Assembly: GCA_027574665.1 (NCBI GenBank)
Contig: CM050654.1
Coordinates: forward strand, 36,785,722-36,849,721
Origin: Rhynochetos jubatus
Lineage: Eukaryota; Chordata; Aves; Eurypygiformes; Rhynochetidae
Reading direction: 5' to 3'
Length of the DNA: 64,000 nucleotides
Below are positions 35,301-49,100 of this stretch, in pieces. The position numbers and the translations under genes were made by a program. Numbering within the stretch: the stretch's first letter is position 1; the number at the start of each line of letters is the position of its first letter. The notes below the pieces were generated by a model, which was given only the letters and a program-made list of their open reading frames with translations, did no database searches and was not told the origin of the DNA.

Positions 35301-36688
35301 CCAGGCTTTGCCCTCCAGTCTTCAGATTTGGGGTGTTAGTTGTGGAGGTCCCTTGGGTGAAGAAACCTGAGGCAGGGTCTAGATGTGGCAGAGCTATTCC
35401 CACGAGGTTGTACTTAGGAAATCCTGGGAAAACTAAAGACATGCTTATGCCCAGAGAATATCCTTCCAACTGCCCTGAAACCTTGCATGGTTCGGAACTG
35501 CTTCATCAGAAATATTGCCAGATAGTCTTTGCTAGGCACAGAATTTGGGCTTTCTGATGGACTGACTTTCTCAGAGACCTTTATGATGGGAAGAGCAGGA
35601 GTAACAGTGAGCTCGACATGCTGTCTTGATCCTTTTGATAAATTTAATCCTAATGACCCAAAACATGAACCATCTCCACATGCTCTGTACCCAGCGGAGA
35701 AGGCAGCAAAGGCCACACAAACCTCCCTGAAGCTGCTGGTTGTATGTGTACCTCCGTGTACTGGTGGCAGGATCGTACTAATTTTCCTGAAGCTTACAAA
35801 GACCTGCATAGGACTATTAACCTTCTGGCTCAGGCTGTACCTCTAAGAAGGTGTTTTTCATCCTACCTTTTAAAGTAAGATATTTTTTGGAGGTTAGGTC
35901 ATCCAGACTGAGAACAAATACCTAAACCAAGTCTAAAATAGCTTTATTATTAACCATTGCTCCTTGGAGTCACCCAACTCCAGTACTTAAGTATCAACAG
36001 AAATTTAAACCTCGCTAGATGGTGAGAGCCCTGGTTAGGTCTCCAAAGACATCTATGGACCAGTGCACGGTCACTCTCTCATGTGCCAAGCTGCCATGAC
36101 AGCAGACAGCAAAAGCCTGGAAATCTTACTTTTGTATGGACACAGTGGGGTGATACTAGTAAAAACACTTGGCAGGCTGATGAATGCACTTGTTCTGTCC
36201 CAGCAGCTTAGCTCCAGGCTGGCTGAGGAGAGACAGCCCTCTTGGGGCAGCTCCTTCTGGCACCTTCTCACCCAAACTCCAGGCTGGGGGCAAGCCTCTC
36301 AGGGTCAAGACACATTCCCCCTAATAAAACCAGCTTCCCCTGCTTCTTCATTTGTCAGCCAGCCCAATTCTGCAGGGAAATGCTGATATTTAGACACACA
36401 ACCCTTCAGAAATCACAAATCAAACACAGATCTCCTTCTGACACCAGTATTAAATCCCTTCCTGTCTCTGAGAGCACCCTTATCAATGCAAATGTTCCTT
36501 GCAATCAATCCTAAAACAGGAAAAGAAAAAGACCTGACATCTTATCCCTCTAATACAAATATGTTCATGTGATCCACCTGGCCTGGGAGCTGGGGCTGCA
36601 GCCTGGTCACCCAGAGGATGTTGCAGGCCAGCCCTCCTGTCCTGTGCTGTTTAATGCCGCTGCTTTTAGCTAAAGCAGCAGCTGTTAT
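32367..36688. other. Intergenic, nothing recognised
   Basis: Apart from the G/T-rich tract near 33.25 kb I see no coding exon, RNA gene or transposon in this stretch. Confidence 0.5.
33232..33292. repeat. G/T-rich low-complexity tract
   Basis: The tract runs from ttggttttgttgggtttggg to tagttttggtttg and is almost free of A and C. The GGGTTTGGGTTTTT core is telomere-like but not a TTAGGG array. Confidence 0.8.
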
Positions 36689-37273
36689 TGTGCCGGTTTT
36701 GGCTGAGGGAGAGTTAATTTTCTTCACAGTAGCTGGTACGGGGCTGTGTTTTGGATTTGTGCTGGAAACAGTGTTGATAACACAGGGATGTTTTCATCAC
36801 TGCTGAGCAGTGCTGACACAGAGTCAAGGCCTTTTCTGCCCCTCATCCCACCCCACCAGTGAGGAGGCCTGGGGTGCACAAGGAGTTGGGAGGGGACACA
36901 GCTGGGACAGCTGACCAAAGGGGTATTCCAGACCATATGGCATCATGTTCAGCATATAAAGCTGGGGGAAGAAGAAGGAAGGAGGGGGTGGGCATTCAGA
37001 GTGATGACGTTTGTCTTCCCACCTCACCATTATGTGTGATGGAGCCCTGCTTTCCTGGGGATGGCTAAACACATGCCTTCAGATGGGAAGTGGTGAATTG
37101 GATTCCATGTTTTGCTTTGTGAGTGGCTTTTGCTTTATCTATTGAACTGCCTCTATCTCAACCCGTGAATTTTCTCACTTATACTCTTCCAGTTCTCTCC
37201 CCCATCCCGTGTTGGGGCAAGTGAGTGAATGGTTGTGTGGTGCTCAGTGGCTGGCTGGTCTTAAACCACAACA
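36689..37273 (+). mobile_element. Avian endogenous retroviral LTR, apparently solo
   Basis: The element is about 585 bp, starts TGTGCCGGTTTTGGCTG and ends TTAAACCACAACA, so it has TG...CA termini. It contains a TATA box in agcatataaagctgggg (36955-36960) and a T-rich U5-like end. From memory it resembles an abundant bird ERV LTR. I see no gag, pol or env frame on either side and no second copy nearby, so it looks like a solo LTR. Five-base flanks (gttat left, ttaca right) do not match clearly, so the target-site duplication is decayed or the ends are off by a few bases. Confidence 0.8.
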
Positions 37274-40200
37274 TTACAAAATGAAGGAAATACGTTGTTC
37301 ATCCCCCATTCTCCTTTAATTTTTTGTTAAAAAAAAAATCCCTCCAAGATAAATGTTTGAAGAGTACAAGTTACAGCTGGCAAGATATCAGGTCTGAAGA
37401 GGGTTGTAGAACATGTGAGATAGCTGGATCCCAGTGGGGCTTTTCTTCTCACATCTGAGAAGGAACAGGGAAGGAGCAGAACAGGAGCTTCGTTTCCACT
37501 CGTCGCTTCCTGATAGTCTGATGACACTTTCGGTTAGACCTGCCAGCAAGTTTGTAGAGAAAACATATGTTTTCTCATACATTGTAATGATGGTACCTTT
37601 GGTGAAGTTAGAAATATGATAAAGAAATCTTCCAAACAGTCTCTAAGTCCCTATTGCTTTGGTAACATTTTTTAGCATCCTATTAATCACTCTGTATGTA
37701 TCTGCCAACAGCTGATATTATGGATTAAGGAAGATAACAGCTCATTCCTCATGTGGCTGTTTCCTTTAGGTTTTAACTCTACAGGCACTTTGCCATTGAC
37801 TTCACTATGGCAGGACTGAGCTCCTTGCTTTTATGAACACTTTGCAATGCTTTCCTGACACCGGGTGCTTTTGCCTTATAAGGTACCAAAATGATCATCC
37901 AGAGGGTAAATATGGTGTGATTTTATTATTTCTGGAAGAAGGGCTAATATACTTTCAGTGCTGAACAAACAGGCCACGAGATCTTGATTTTCAGATGTTT
38001 TCATATAGATAAACATTGGCTTTGTTTTGTTGTGCTCATGCAGATGATGTAATTGCTATTTGGGAAAAGGGGACAGTATTTGAGCAAATTCAGATAAAAG
38101 TTCTACAGATTTAATACAATGAAGTTATAGACCTTCTCTGTTATTTACTATCAACTACAGCTTAGCGTCCAATTACATATTGGTTATCCACTTTGGGATG
38201 CAAAGAATCGCTGTGACTCATAAGATTCAATGCAAAGCACAAGTAATTAACACTGGAGGATCAAACAACTCAACTGTGAATAACCTTCAGTCTAAAAATT
38301 TTTTACCCCCTTATGCTGGGACTTGTTTTTATACATACTTAAAAGTAACAATGACACCAATACAAATTTCAGCCTAGACTGAGCTTATTTAATTCTTACA
38401 GCTCTTCTCCAAGGTCTGATCCTTCCCAGCTCCCTTCTCCACCAGAGCATCCTACCCCTCCATGGCCTTATCTCAAGGCAGCCAAATTAAGGAAAACTTT
38501 TGTCCTGTGCTCAGGGGACAGGGGGTCATGGCCAACCTCCGTAGTGACTCACTTGCAGTTCCTGCCAAATGTTAATGCAGATTTTTTGCTTCAGAGCCTA
38601 AGGTGACATGAAACAAATGACGTGCACTCATCTGAGTGTTTTACCAGGAGCATCTCACTCGATTACAGATGCCTTAAAACAACATGCACCGCCAGAGCGT
38701 ACCTTTGCTGCACTTTGTACAAATTATTCCTGAGCCACTGCATAATGTTTATTAATATTTTTGGTGCTTTTGAAATTTTAAACTAAGGACACTAATATAA
38801 CCTGTAATACAATGCCAGGTGAAGGTATTCATGGGAGAGTAAAATTCCTCCTTTCTTTTCTGTATGGGTGAGCTGTATTTAGGTCCTGGTATGGATAGAG
38901 GAGCAGCCCCCTTGCCCCCCGAAAATACAGCACCCAAATTCATTCTTGTTCTGGTGGGAATTTAAATAAATCTTCCAATTCCATGCTTTTGAACGTAATT
39001 GGCATTTATACTGGTACTGGAGTCTTGTTTGTTTATGCGTCACCGCAGTCCCTGAAAAACGTAAGAACAGGTGAAATTTCACCCAGGCTCAGACAAAAAC
39101 TCCACCTCTACCAGAATCCTGTCCTGTCTAGGGAGGGAAGAAAAGCAGGGAATACTGGGAATAGTCTATCTTCTATGACATCTTTCTTTTTCTTCTCCCA
39201 CCCTCCCCTGCTTTTTGCCAACCTGTAGGTCAGGGACCTCCTGCACTGAAGGCTGCATCCAGGCAATCGTATCTCCTCCTTGCCTTTCCTCATTAATTTC
39301 CCTAATTTCTTTCCACATGTTTTGCAAAGATGGGCAGCAAATAAATCCACTTCAAGTGCCTCTCCACATCTGCTTTTTATCTTGGTGAAAGATCTCTTTT
39401 TTTAAAAAAAAATTTCCTTTAATGTGAGAACCATCTGGCTTCCACAACATGACAGCTCAGCTCTGCTCTTTGTTTCAGGGCTGCTACGGTGACTCTGTGC
39501 TTCACCACAGTCATCACTTCCTTGGTGCCATGAGGTATGAAGAGCAGGGTGAAGAAGGAAACCAGCAAGGAGGAGAAACAACCCTTACCAGCCCCAGATG
39601 GCCTGAGGAGGAGAGGTGGGCACTGGGAGCCGGCCAAGAGATGCTCCCCAACATTGTAAAGGGAAGAGATGGAGGGAAAGCTTATCCGTCACACGTTTCA
39701 GTCCTCTGGGGAGAAACATATGAGCTCATCACGGTGACACCGCGTGTGTTTGCAGCTGACAGTTAACAGTTGGCAAAGCAGAACTGGTGGGTTGTCTGTC
39801 GGCTGTCAGTGGCTGCTTATAACATTTTTCCAGCAGGTATCGTAATTTTATTTTCAGATTCAAGTTGCTCTGAAGGCAGAACACCAGCATTGTGATGCAG
39901 GATGTTGTTTTTTGGTGAGCTGGGTTTGGGGAGGACTTGGCCTCTGTGCTAGGTGATGCCTGCCTCCTTTGAAAGCCCATATGCCGGGTTGTCAGGGCTG
40001 GCTGTGACTCCTGTTGTGCCACTCCGCCCCTCTACCTGCCATTCACATTCACATGCACCCCAACTGCAAAATGGTCTGTCATCTTCTGCTTCCAAAATGA
40101 GGCTTGAAATCATATTGGAGAGTATCTGCTGCTAAAAACTTCTCACTTGGCTATTCAACAGAGAAACATTTAAATCTGAGCATGCAAAGGGAAGTTAATT

Positions 40201-43200
40201 TTTGTTATTAAGGACTGTCCCTGTTCCCAGAAAAGCTGCATTTTGCACGTGGCCCTGCCACAGGCTTTGCTAGTCTGGCCATAATCACTTCATCTTGCTC
40301 AGCCCCAATTTTCCATCTTTAAAATCTTCCTTTCCTTGCAGGCAGGTCAGGAGGCTAGATCCATTACTGTAAGTGAGAGGCTTTATTACGGAGGTGATAA
40401 GTGTCGTGCCAATACAATAGTAATAATAAATAACTTCTCTAAAAGTGTAAAAGGGTCTGACATTATTAATTGCATTTCAAGCACTTGCAGCGTGTGTGGA
40501 CTGGGACTGAATGCAGAACAGACTGAAGGTTTTTCTCTTGCTCACATTTTTGCTCTTTGGAAAGAAATGGCTTTTCTTCAGCTGAAATGTCCTCAGTGCA
40601 TTGACCCAGCAAGAAACCTCTCACCTGTGCAAGTCCCCATCACTCCCATTGGGCCCAGATGACCCTGTCAGGGTGCAAAGGAGGAGGGAAACCCCTCCAA
40701 GAGGCAGGAAAGGTCTCGCTTCATCCTGTAAGCTTTTCTATTTGTGGACTTTCAGAATTGCTTCCTATTTTCCCACAACATTTGTTTTGGCCCCTTTTCA
40801 TCTGTGAGTATGGGTCAGCAAAGTGAAAGGCTCCCCAGGAGCATCTTCCCAGTGTACACAGGTGAAGGAGGCTTTCTGCATCCATTACTCTGAGGACCCT
40901 TCTGAAATACAGGCCCATAACAGCAGCCCAGGACTTAGGCATCAAAGCCCTGATGCTGCTCCAAAGCCCTTTGATCTGCCCTTGCCCGCTGTCTCTAAGT
41001 GCTGCAAGTGTCATCTCTGTGACCATGTAATGACCTGTCAGGATGAAACCAAGCTTGAGAAATTTCAGTTTGAGAATTGAGAATCTGGGGAAAATTCTTA
41101 AACACAGAAACCCAAGATTTCAAAGAGGAATAATTAGAAAACCTTAAAGGTGTCAGGTTTCTCTCATTATAATCATATAACTGAAAAGACATATAAAATG
41201 CAGCCTGCCAAATAGCAATAGAAATTCCTGAGTTCTTTAAAACTATTGAATTTTTTTCTTAAAATATTTTACATGGGAGTTAAGTTTTATCCATAAGAGA
41301 AGGGAATTACTATATCTACAAACCCTTAGCTGATGCTGCCATCATGGTACAGGACAACCATCCTGCTTAAAATGCTTAGATGAATACACAACAAACACTT
41401 TGCAATGTCATACATGTAAAAAAATGGTAAGACCCAAACCTCAGCAAATTCTGAATTTCACAGGACAGGTTTCACTACAAGCAGAAATGCAGGACTGGCA
41501 TCAAACCCTTCCTTTTCTGAAGAGTTGGAAACTTTCTCTTCTTTCTCCTTTAACAACAAATGGAAATGCTCTAAATCTTCTCAGTCCTAAGTAGAGATGG
41601 TGTCGGATGACTTCAACAGGAGGCAATGCTTTTAGATGCTCATAAAAAATGTGATTTCATGCATCCCTCCTGCAGGCTATTATTCAGTGATGAATGTGCA
41701 GAAGGCCTTCACAATACCCCAAAAGTGACTGAAGTACTTTGTTAAAGGCAGAAGTTGGTCTCAGTTACTGCAGGGCTCCGGCACAAAGCATTGCACAAGG
41801 CTGTAGCTTACCCTCTACATCTGAGTCGAGATGCTCGTAGGGAAGTTCACTGAGCAAAAGCAGGTCACATCAGCAGATATAACGTGTCCTTTGAACCTCC
41901 GGTACCTCATTTTCTGGCCACTACTGCGACATCTATCTTCCTTTGATCATTGAGTAAAGGGCGGTTGTTTCATTACAATGGAAATAAAAATAGTTGACAT
42001 GAGGGAGTGGTGCTTTGCCTATTCAGAACGACAGTGGAAAGTTGCACTCTCGAGTTAGCTTGAATAGAGTGAACATTATTAAGTGCTGACATGAGAAAGA
42101 CCTCTCAAAGGAGATAATGCCTTCACCCAATTAATCCTTCTTAATGAACTTACCCTTCGGAGGTAGGTAGAGCACTTTCAGCATGAAGTTTGCTTCCTGT
42201 GATCATTTGTGCCAATAATGTCTTGTGAGAAAGCTGATGAAAACTGATGTGAATGTGCCTGAAGTGAATTTATTTTGATATTTGACTTGTCAGGAAAAAA
42301 AAAGTGGTTTGTACTTTTCAACATGGTCTGCTATCGTGCTCTCTCTTGATGATTTCTATTCTTTAATAACTCCTGAAATGATAATAAGGCTCCTAGGCAT
42401 CCGCTTCCCTTTGAATTTGCAGCTGAGAAATTGGAGTACTTGGAAACAGAGTTTTATTTGATAACCTGTATTTTTGAGGTGGATAACTACTTTGCTGAAC
42501 ACCTTGATGGTTATTTCAGTAATAGTAGCCTGAAAATGCCCTTCTGGCTCTGAGAAATTTCAACTGAGGAAAGAAGCCTTTTTCCACCCAAGCAACATTA
42601 TAATGATACTTTGCACTTAGGTAGATTCTTTTATTGAAGCATATTTTATTCATCAACTCACCAGACCCTCAATTGGTTTTGTCTAATTGTGAGTCTTTTT
42701 ATACCACACAGGCTTGGAAGTCCCACCACGAAAGTTTTTTACTGTTTTTCCCTGTGCTTTGGAGATCCCAACAAAGAAAGCGCCAGAGGGGGAAAAAAAG
42801 TGTAAAAGTTCAAACAAAGCAGAGGGTGTCAGATTAAAACAAATCCAGAGGGAGGAAAAAAGTCAGAAGAACTGGTAAGAAGATTTTTTTAAATCGTATA
42901 TTTATGGTGTGTCGGTGCTTTTATAAAAGCACCTGTGGAACTGCAATTAGAACTGGTTCTAGGTAGCCAAAGGTGTGAGACCATCTCCAAATGAGGGCAC
43001 CTGAAATTAGCTACCTAGTTCCTACTTCTATTTTAGGAACTCCAACTAGTGATCTTATTTTCACAGCCTTGTAGAAAGAAAATGTGCCTGAAAATTAGGA
43101 CTTCAGTTGGTAAACTGAAAAATCCACATTTTATATGTTGGCTGCTGCAACTTGTCCACTGCTATAAAATGGTTCAGTAACGTGATGATGAATAGCAATT

Positions 43201-46200
43201 GTAAGTCCTCTCCATCTCCAATCTAACCAGCAAAAGAAAAGATATTTAAGGAGGACAATGGAGCTAACAGCTGAGGAGAAATTATTTTCCAACTGCTACA
43301 CATTTTTGGGGCCATGATAAAATTAGCCACTTTGAATTTGTGCAGCCCACTTGCATACCTCAAACGAAGAACTGGGATAATTTTTGAGCACTGCAGGCAG
43401 CTGATACTTCTCGGCCCCTGTGGCAGGAAGGAATAGTTTTAAAATTGCACTTTGTTAGATATGGTTGTGGAAGAGCCAGTGTATCCAGGCTAGTGTACCC
43501 AGATGATGGGTACTGAATTAATATTTCTTTCCATATTCTGGAAGAGTCTCTCAATCAAAGTGATACTTTATGGCCTGTTTTTAATTTCACAGTTATAATG
43601 ACGAACGTGCAACTTTTTCAAAGTAATAATTAGGTATCACAGAATAAAGCACTTCCCTACCAAATAATAGTAACACCTTAAGTGAAAAAACTATAGGAGT
43701 TCTAACTGATTTTAGTGTTTATAATTTATTTTTAGATCAATGGGTATTTTATAGTCCACCTTACTTAGTGTATAATAATGCTGGTTTTAATTATTATTTC
43801 TGCTTCTGTTCCATGTACGTTAGCAACTATTACATCCATTCTTTTCAAGGAATGTCTTAATATTGTTTCCTTCTAATGCAAATATATTTCCTTTGCTCTT
43901 TTTTGCCAGACATTTTATGTCTGCATCTGTTCTGTATGCTGGGGCTAAACCAGCATCCATGCAACTTCTTTCCTGGGGGTCCCAGTGACAAGCTCAAGTT
44001 AGAGCTCTCCCATTGAAATAATTATGCCCTATGTGGCACCTTATCCACTCCTTAAAGACAGGAAAGATTAGAACGATAGCAATTTTCAGTCTAAGTAAAC
44101 GGGTAGATAATCTTCCCAAAGAAGAGCTTATCCAGCATGACCTGTGCCATGTCCGAGGCTGTAGAGAGAGATAAGGTGCACTTAAAAAGAAAACACGTAT
44201 AATCACATGTAATTGTTTGAAAACTGGCAACAGGTTGATTAGGGCAAACTAAGGTCCTGAGCTGGCCATGCAGGTTGTGTAGAGGATGTAATACCTGAAC
44301 CTAAGCAAGGTGAGGTTCAAAAAAGCAACGGACACTTCTGCTGGCCGTAGTCTTAAAGCTTCTGTGTTTCTCTTTGGTATGATCTCCCCCTTGAGAGCAC
44401 TTTGGACTTGTGCCTTGGAGCAGGAGAGGGGAAATGCTGCGGTTGTCTTCCAGAGCACAAGCAGGTTGGAGAACACGTGTTCCCTGAGCTTAGCTTTAAA
44501 AGCTTAGACATGCTTTTTGGTTTGTGGCTGAGCTGATGCTTGAGTGATTCCTCTGATCATAAAAGACACTGATGCATCAGCATCAGCCAACACCAGAGCC
44601 ATCTATTTACCCAGGGAAGTGCTGCAATAGATCAATGTTAAATGCTTATTTGCGCTTCACTGCTCCAAGGCACAGAAACTAATTACCAAAGATAAATTAG
44701 CCTTTGTGACAATGACTAAGAAATACAAGTCCCAGGATAGACCACCTTGACCACAAACACACATCATTCTCCCTGTGATTAGCAGCAGCAGAGGGTTAGG
44801 CGGTGTATCCTTCAGCCAGCACTCGCTTGGGTGGAGAGCTGTTGGGTTCGTCCATGTGCCGAGGAGTTGACAACCATTTGCTGAGCCCCTGACTCTTCCT
44901 TTTCCCTACACCAGTCATCACTTGACTCCTCTGTGTTGCTGTTTGCCCAGCTGCAGATTAGCAGCAGTAGCAAAACACCTTATGCAGATACCAGAAGACA
45001 CAACTGGTGGCAAAACCTCCCCAAGGGGATTAACACATGCACGTGAGCTTTCCCTTTACATGCTGCCTGCTCAGGAACAACGCGTGCCTTGATCCTCTTT
45101 GGTATCCCTGTACACCAGCTGGTAGCAAATTGAAAGTTTTCTGTGTTGTACATGAATGCAAAGAGGTTTTTTTTAGCCAAAAGCCCTCAGTGGTTCTCAT
45201 GCAGCTGTAATCAGTGGGTGGTGGATGCAGAGAGAGCTCGGTAGGATTGCAGTTGGTTTTCAATGCAATTGCTCCTGTTTTACCTCCCCTGAACCTTTTG
45301 CTTCTCTCTTCTTCCTCTAAGTGCTGCCAGATTCGATGGATCTGAACCCAGAAACATCTACTCCATCTTACTCCCTTACTCTCTAACCGGCAAAAGTGAC
45401 TGTAGCTGAGGGATGCAGGCTGGATCTCCAGGTCCCTGGGCAAGGTGAGTGCCTGGGAGACCACCGACCTGCTCTCAATTTTCCCTGCACAGGAAGCAGG
45501 AGTGAGATGCTTCCATTAACTTTTTGCCCCCAACCCGTTACAAAAGAGCGCACAGCCAGGCTGGGCACTGCACATTCGGCGAATTGTGCAAAACCAGCAG
45601 AGCTGCACAGCTATGATGGGCTCAAGCCCGTATGCTGCACCCATCGTAATGAGTTCAGGTGAGACCGGCAGCACTGCAGGAGGAATAACTTGAGTGGGGA
45701 AACCTCCTGGAACAGCTTGGGGAATGGTTTCTAAAGGTGATGTGGCCTTACACACTCACAGAGTGCTTGGGGCAGCAAACCCATCCTGCCTGGGGGAGTC
45801 ACGCTGGTGTCCCAGCATCTGCAGCGAAGCTCCTCTGTAACCCAGGTCTGCTGAACTGCAGTCCTCGCGTAACTCAGCAGTGACCACACTGTGTCCCTGT
45901 CTCCATGGAAAGTACATCTACCAACTGATACACCTTAGGATTGCATTTGCTTTTTTCATCTGGTTCTGTTACTGTGGCACCACAGACCCATCTCGAGCTG
46001 GAGCAGAGCAGTCCCTTGTTTGTCATCTCGCGCTGTCCCAAATTGTATTTTCAGCTCTCTCAGCTCAATGTCATATCCCAGTCCTCCTCTATACTGAAGG
46101 TGTCCACCGGGTTTGTGGGATCAGCACGTTTTTATCACCACACACTTTGTTTTCTCCTCCCAAGATCATTAAGCAGTGTGACTGACCCTTGAGGAAGACC

Positions 46201-47421
46201 CTAGCACTGGGTCTGGTGCTCCTTTCAGCACTACTCATTGCTGGACCCCAAGTATACTTAAGAGGAATAACCTGTACTTTTATAATCATGTTTTGACAGG
46301 CTAATAATTTCTAAACATGAAAATCCATCCTGCCCACTTCTGGATCCCTGACACCCTCTCTACACCAGTCTCCCGACCAGCAGAACAAAGAATTGAAGTT
46401 GTTGGAGCCAGCCAAGCCGATGGCTGGCTGCGCACCCACTAACCAGGAGTCTTGTAATACCCACCATGCTGGATGGGGTGCGCACATCAGCCCCAGCTGC
46501 CAGGTACGGGGACACTGACCCCATCTGTCCCTGCCGTGGGAGGCAGCCAAGCTCCCAGCATCACTGCCAGGAAAGGGTTTGGCCCTGATATGTGAGCCGG
46601 TTGGCTTTTATAGCATCCCCTCAAGATGTGGCTGGCGGCGGGTCTGAAGTTACAAACCTGTGGTCACCCAGGTTAGGTGACATGGAAACCACAGGACACC
46701 TGGGCAGTGTTAGAGCTCTGTCAAAGCCACCTGGCCAAGCTGGTGCTGTTGCAGTAGTTTTTTCATAATTTTGGTTGCAGGCAGCAGAGGTCAGCATTGC
46801 CCTGCTGATGGGCAGTGTGTCCCACCTGCAGAGAACAGCAAAACATTGCAAAAGTAATTTTTTAGTAGTCTTAGTTTTTTCATTGTGATGAAATGGGCAT
46901 GAATTGTGTCTGCACAGATCCTTGAGGGAGGGGCAAGTGATCAACCACCAGCTGCGCCTGCAAAGGGAGTAGCAAGGGAGGCTGCAAGGTGGCCTCACAC
47001 ATGTTCAAGGTGCCTAGGGACAGCTGAGATGTCCTCAGGGTGCTGCCATGAGACCTGTGGGACACCTATGTGTGTCTAGAGTAGCAGCAGCGGAGAGGCT
47101 GATAGCCCTGGCACTGCCCAAATCTCCAGACATGGGCAGGCGATGGAGCCTGGGAGTCTTAGCCATGCTGGGGACATTCCCCCAGCCCTGTTTGTATCAG
47201 GGCTATGTTTAGTCTGATTTACATGTTGTTAAATGGCTAAGAGCTGTAAGCATGTGACTGACCCATCTGTCATTGCATATAGATAATTTTAACACTTCTA
47301 AACAACCTATTGGACAGCCTAGTCACTCGATTAACTAATGGCTCGTTCTTTATGAAGGTACTTTTGACATAATTTTGGACAAGGAGAGGAAACAGAGGTG
47401 TGAGCTGTCCTATTTCCCTAA
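37274..47421. other. Intergenic, nothing recognised
   Basis: AT-rich non-coding sequence. The open frames are short, show no protein-like composition and have no matched splice sites. No repeat family is recognised by eye. Confidence 0.5.
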
Positions 47422-47447
47422 TTTTTTTTTTTTTTTTTTTTTTTTTT
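47422..47447. repeat. Poly(T) tract, 26 bases
   Basis: An uninterrupted run of 26 T, the longest T or A run in the window. It is read here as a possible poly(A) tail on the minus strand. Confidence 0.95.
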
Positions 47448-47990
47448 CCTGAGCTAGGAAATTAATCTTTCTGATTAGGAGTAGTCTTTATTTTGAAACC
47501 TTTGTTTTTTCACCCAGGCAGTTTTCAATCCATGTGTTCTGCACCATGCTAATGTTATACCACTCGCAGTGCATAATCAAAATATTACCCATCATCAAGC
47601 CAGAGGCTGTACAAGTCAAATTGGCTGTCTCAGTGTTGTTGCCTTCATCAGCCAAAATCCTAATGTCATATAAACCCCAGAGGTTCTTGGCAGGAGCAGT
47701 TGCCATCACACATGCTGTCTGGGCCTCTTTGAAGGTCTCCCCTTGAAGCAGGGAAATGACACCATGCAAAGCTCTTCCTGGGAACCTGAATGGCATGTGG
47801 GGACTGTATTGTCACCTGTGCAAAGCAAAGTAGGTGGCTCCAGTTGTCTGGACAGTGTATGGATGGCCGAGCTGCTGGCCAGCTTTTGTCCCAGGTTGAG
47901 AGGGAAATGGCAGAACTCAACAGCTTTGTATCTTTCCCACTGCCCTCCAGGACGTACAAAAGAAGCTAAATTTGGGCTGAATACCTAATG
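47422..47990 (-). pseudogene. Candidate processed retrocopy of an unidentified transcript
   Basis: On the minus strand an open frame of 102 codons (47796 to 47488) ends in TAA. That stop overlaps an AATAAA signal (47487-47492), and 39 nt further on there is a run of 26 A (plus-strand T at 47422-47447). The combination of stop, poly(A) signal and A tail is the mark of a reverse-transcribed mRNA. I could not recognise the protein in any minus frame, the adjacent upstream frame is also open for part of the region, and I saw no clear target-site duplication. The left limit of the copy is a guess. It may instead be unique sequence beside a mononucleotide tract. Confidence 0.3.
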
Positions 47991-49072
47991 AAAGTAAACA
48001 ATTTGAAAGCAAGATTTGGTGTATCCTGGTAACGACGAGGAAATTGAGGTGTAGTGGTAAACACGGTGAGCTTGGGCTTCAGCACTAGCTATCCAGCTGA
48101 ACCTCAACGTAAAGTTACCTCAAAAATGTGTGTGATATGACAGACTTTGTTGGGTTGGTCTAGGCGAGCTGTCTAGGGACCCCAACACTGAAGTCTGTTA
48201 GATGAAAAAACTCTTATTGCCATTCCCTCAGCATCCCTCAGACATTTACTGTGTCTCATATATTTCTGCACTTTCTTGAATTTTCCATCTCTTGCACTTG
48301 AACGCAATTTAGCAAGACAGTCCTGTGAAAAACCTGCATTAGACCACAAATGAGGAGTATATCTGTGGGGTAAGGATTAACATAGCAGCTTTGGTCTCAC
48401 GACATTTGGATGCGGTGCCCCATCGAGGTGAATAACCCACCCCTTGCAGCCCAATGCGGTGGTTGGAGCAGCCTGTACCTGGGTGCTCACTGGTGCATCC
48501 ATCTCTCCACCCTGCAGTTTGAGAGATGTTTTCTCCGGCGTTCATAAAAGAAACACAATGCAGAATCCCTTGCCTGTGGAATAGATTCAATCAGTCTCAG
48601 TCCATTAGTTTAAATAATCAATAGCTCTAAGTGCCATAATGCTGTCTCCTACTTCATCACGAAAGCTGAGAAGTTACAGAAGGCCACGTGTAATTACGGG
48701 CACTCTCTCCATTAACTTTAGGAAAATTAAACAGCCACTATTAGGGTGTCTGACAGGTTACTTCTCTCAATAAACCTGGCACATCCAGCTTAAACAAAGC
48801 TGATCAATGAAAGAATAAGGCATATTTTTACCAAGGCTTTTCACGCCATTATCAGGTTACCTCAACATCCATCAGCTCAATACGTGGTTTGGATGGCACA
48901 GCTGCATCTCCCCCTGTCACAGAGGAGGGTCCCCTTCTCTTTGTGGTACTGACCTCAGATGCAGGGGCCCGAAACAGAGATGCGCCCCTGTTTTTGAAGG
49001 ATTGCTAAAGACCCTCCTCCCTTCTGCTGGTCAGAAAACTCTTGACGCAAATTGCAATACAGAACACCAAGA

Positions 49073-49100
49073 ATAGATAGACAGACAGACAGACAGACTA
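49073..49100. repeat. GATA/GACA tetranucleotide microsatellite
   Basis: The tract reads atagatag followed by about five GACA units and then gacta. It is short. Confidence 0.9.

Noticed and set aside
47488-47796. Claudin or tetraspanin similarity of the 102-codon minus frame
   Set aside because: Only vague spacing of hydrophobic and WY residues; no signature motif such as the claudin W-GLW-C-C pattern. Function left unassigned.
47402-48171. gagctgtc near both 47402 and 48164 as a target-site duplication of the retrocopy
   Set aside because: The left copy is not adjacent to the A tail and the match is only eight bases.
49073-49100. CRISPR-like array
   Set aside because: It is a simple tetranucleotide repeat without spacers, in a vertebrate genome.
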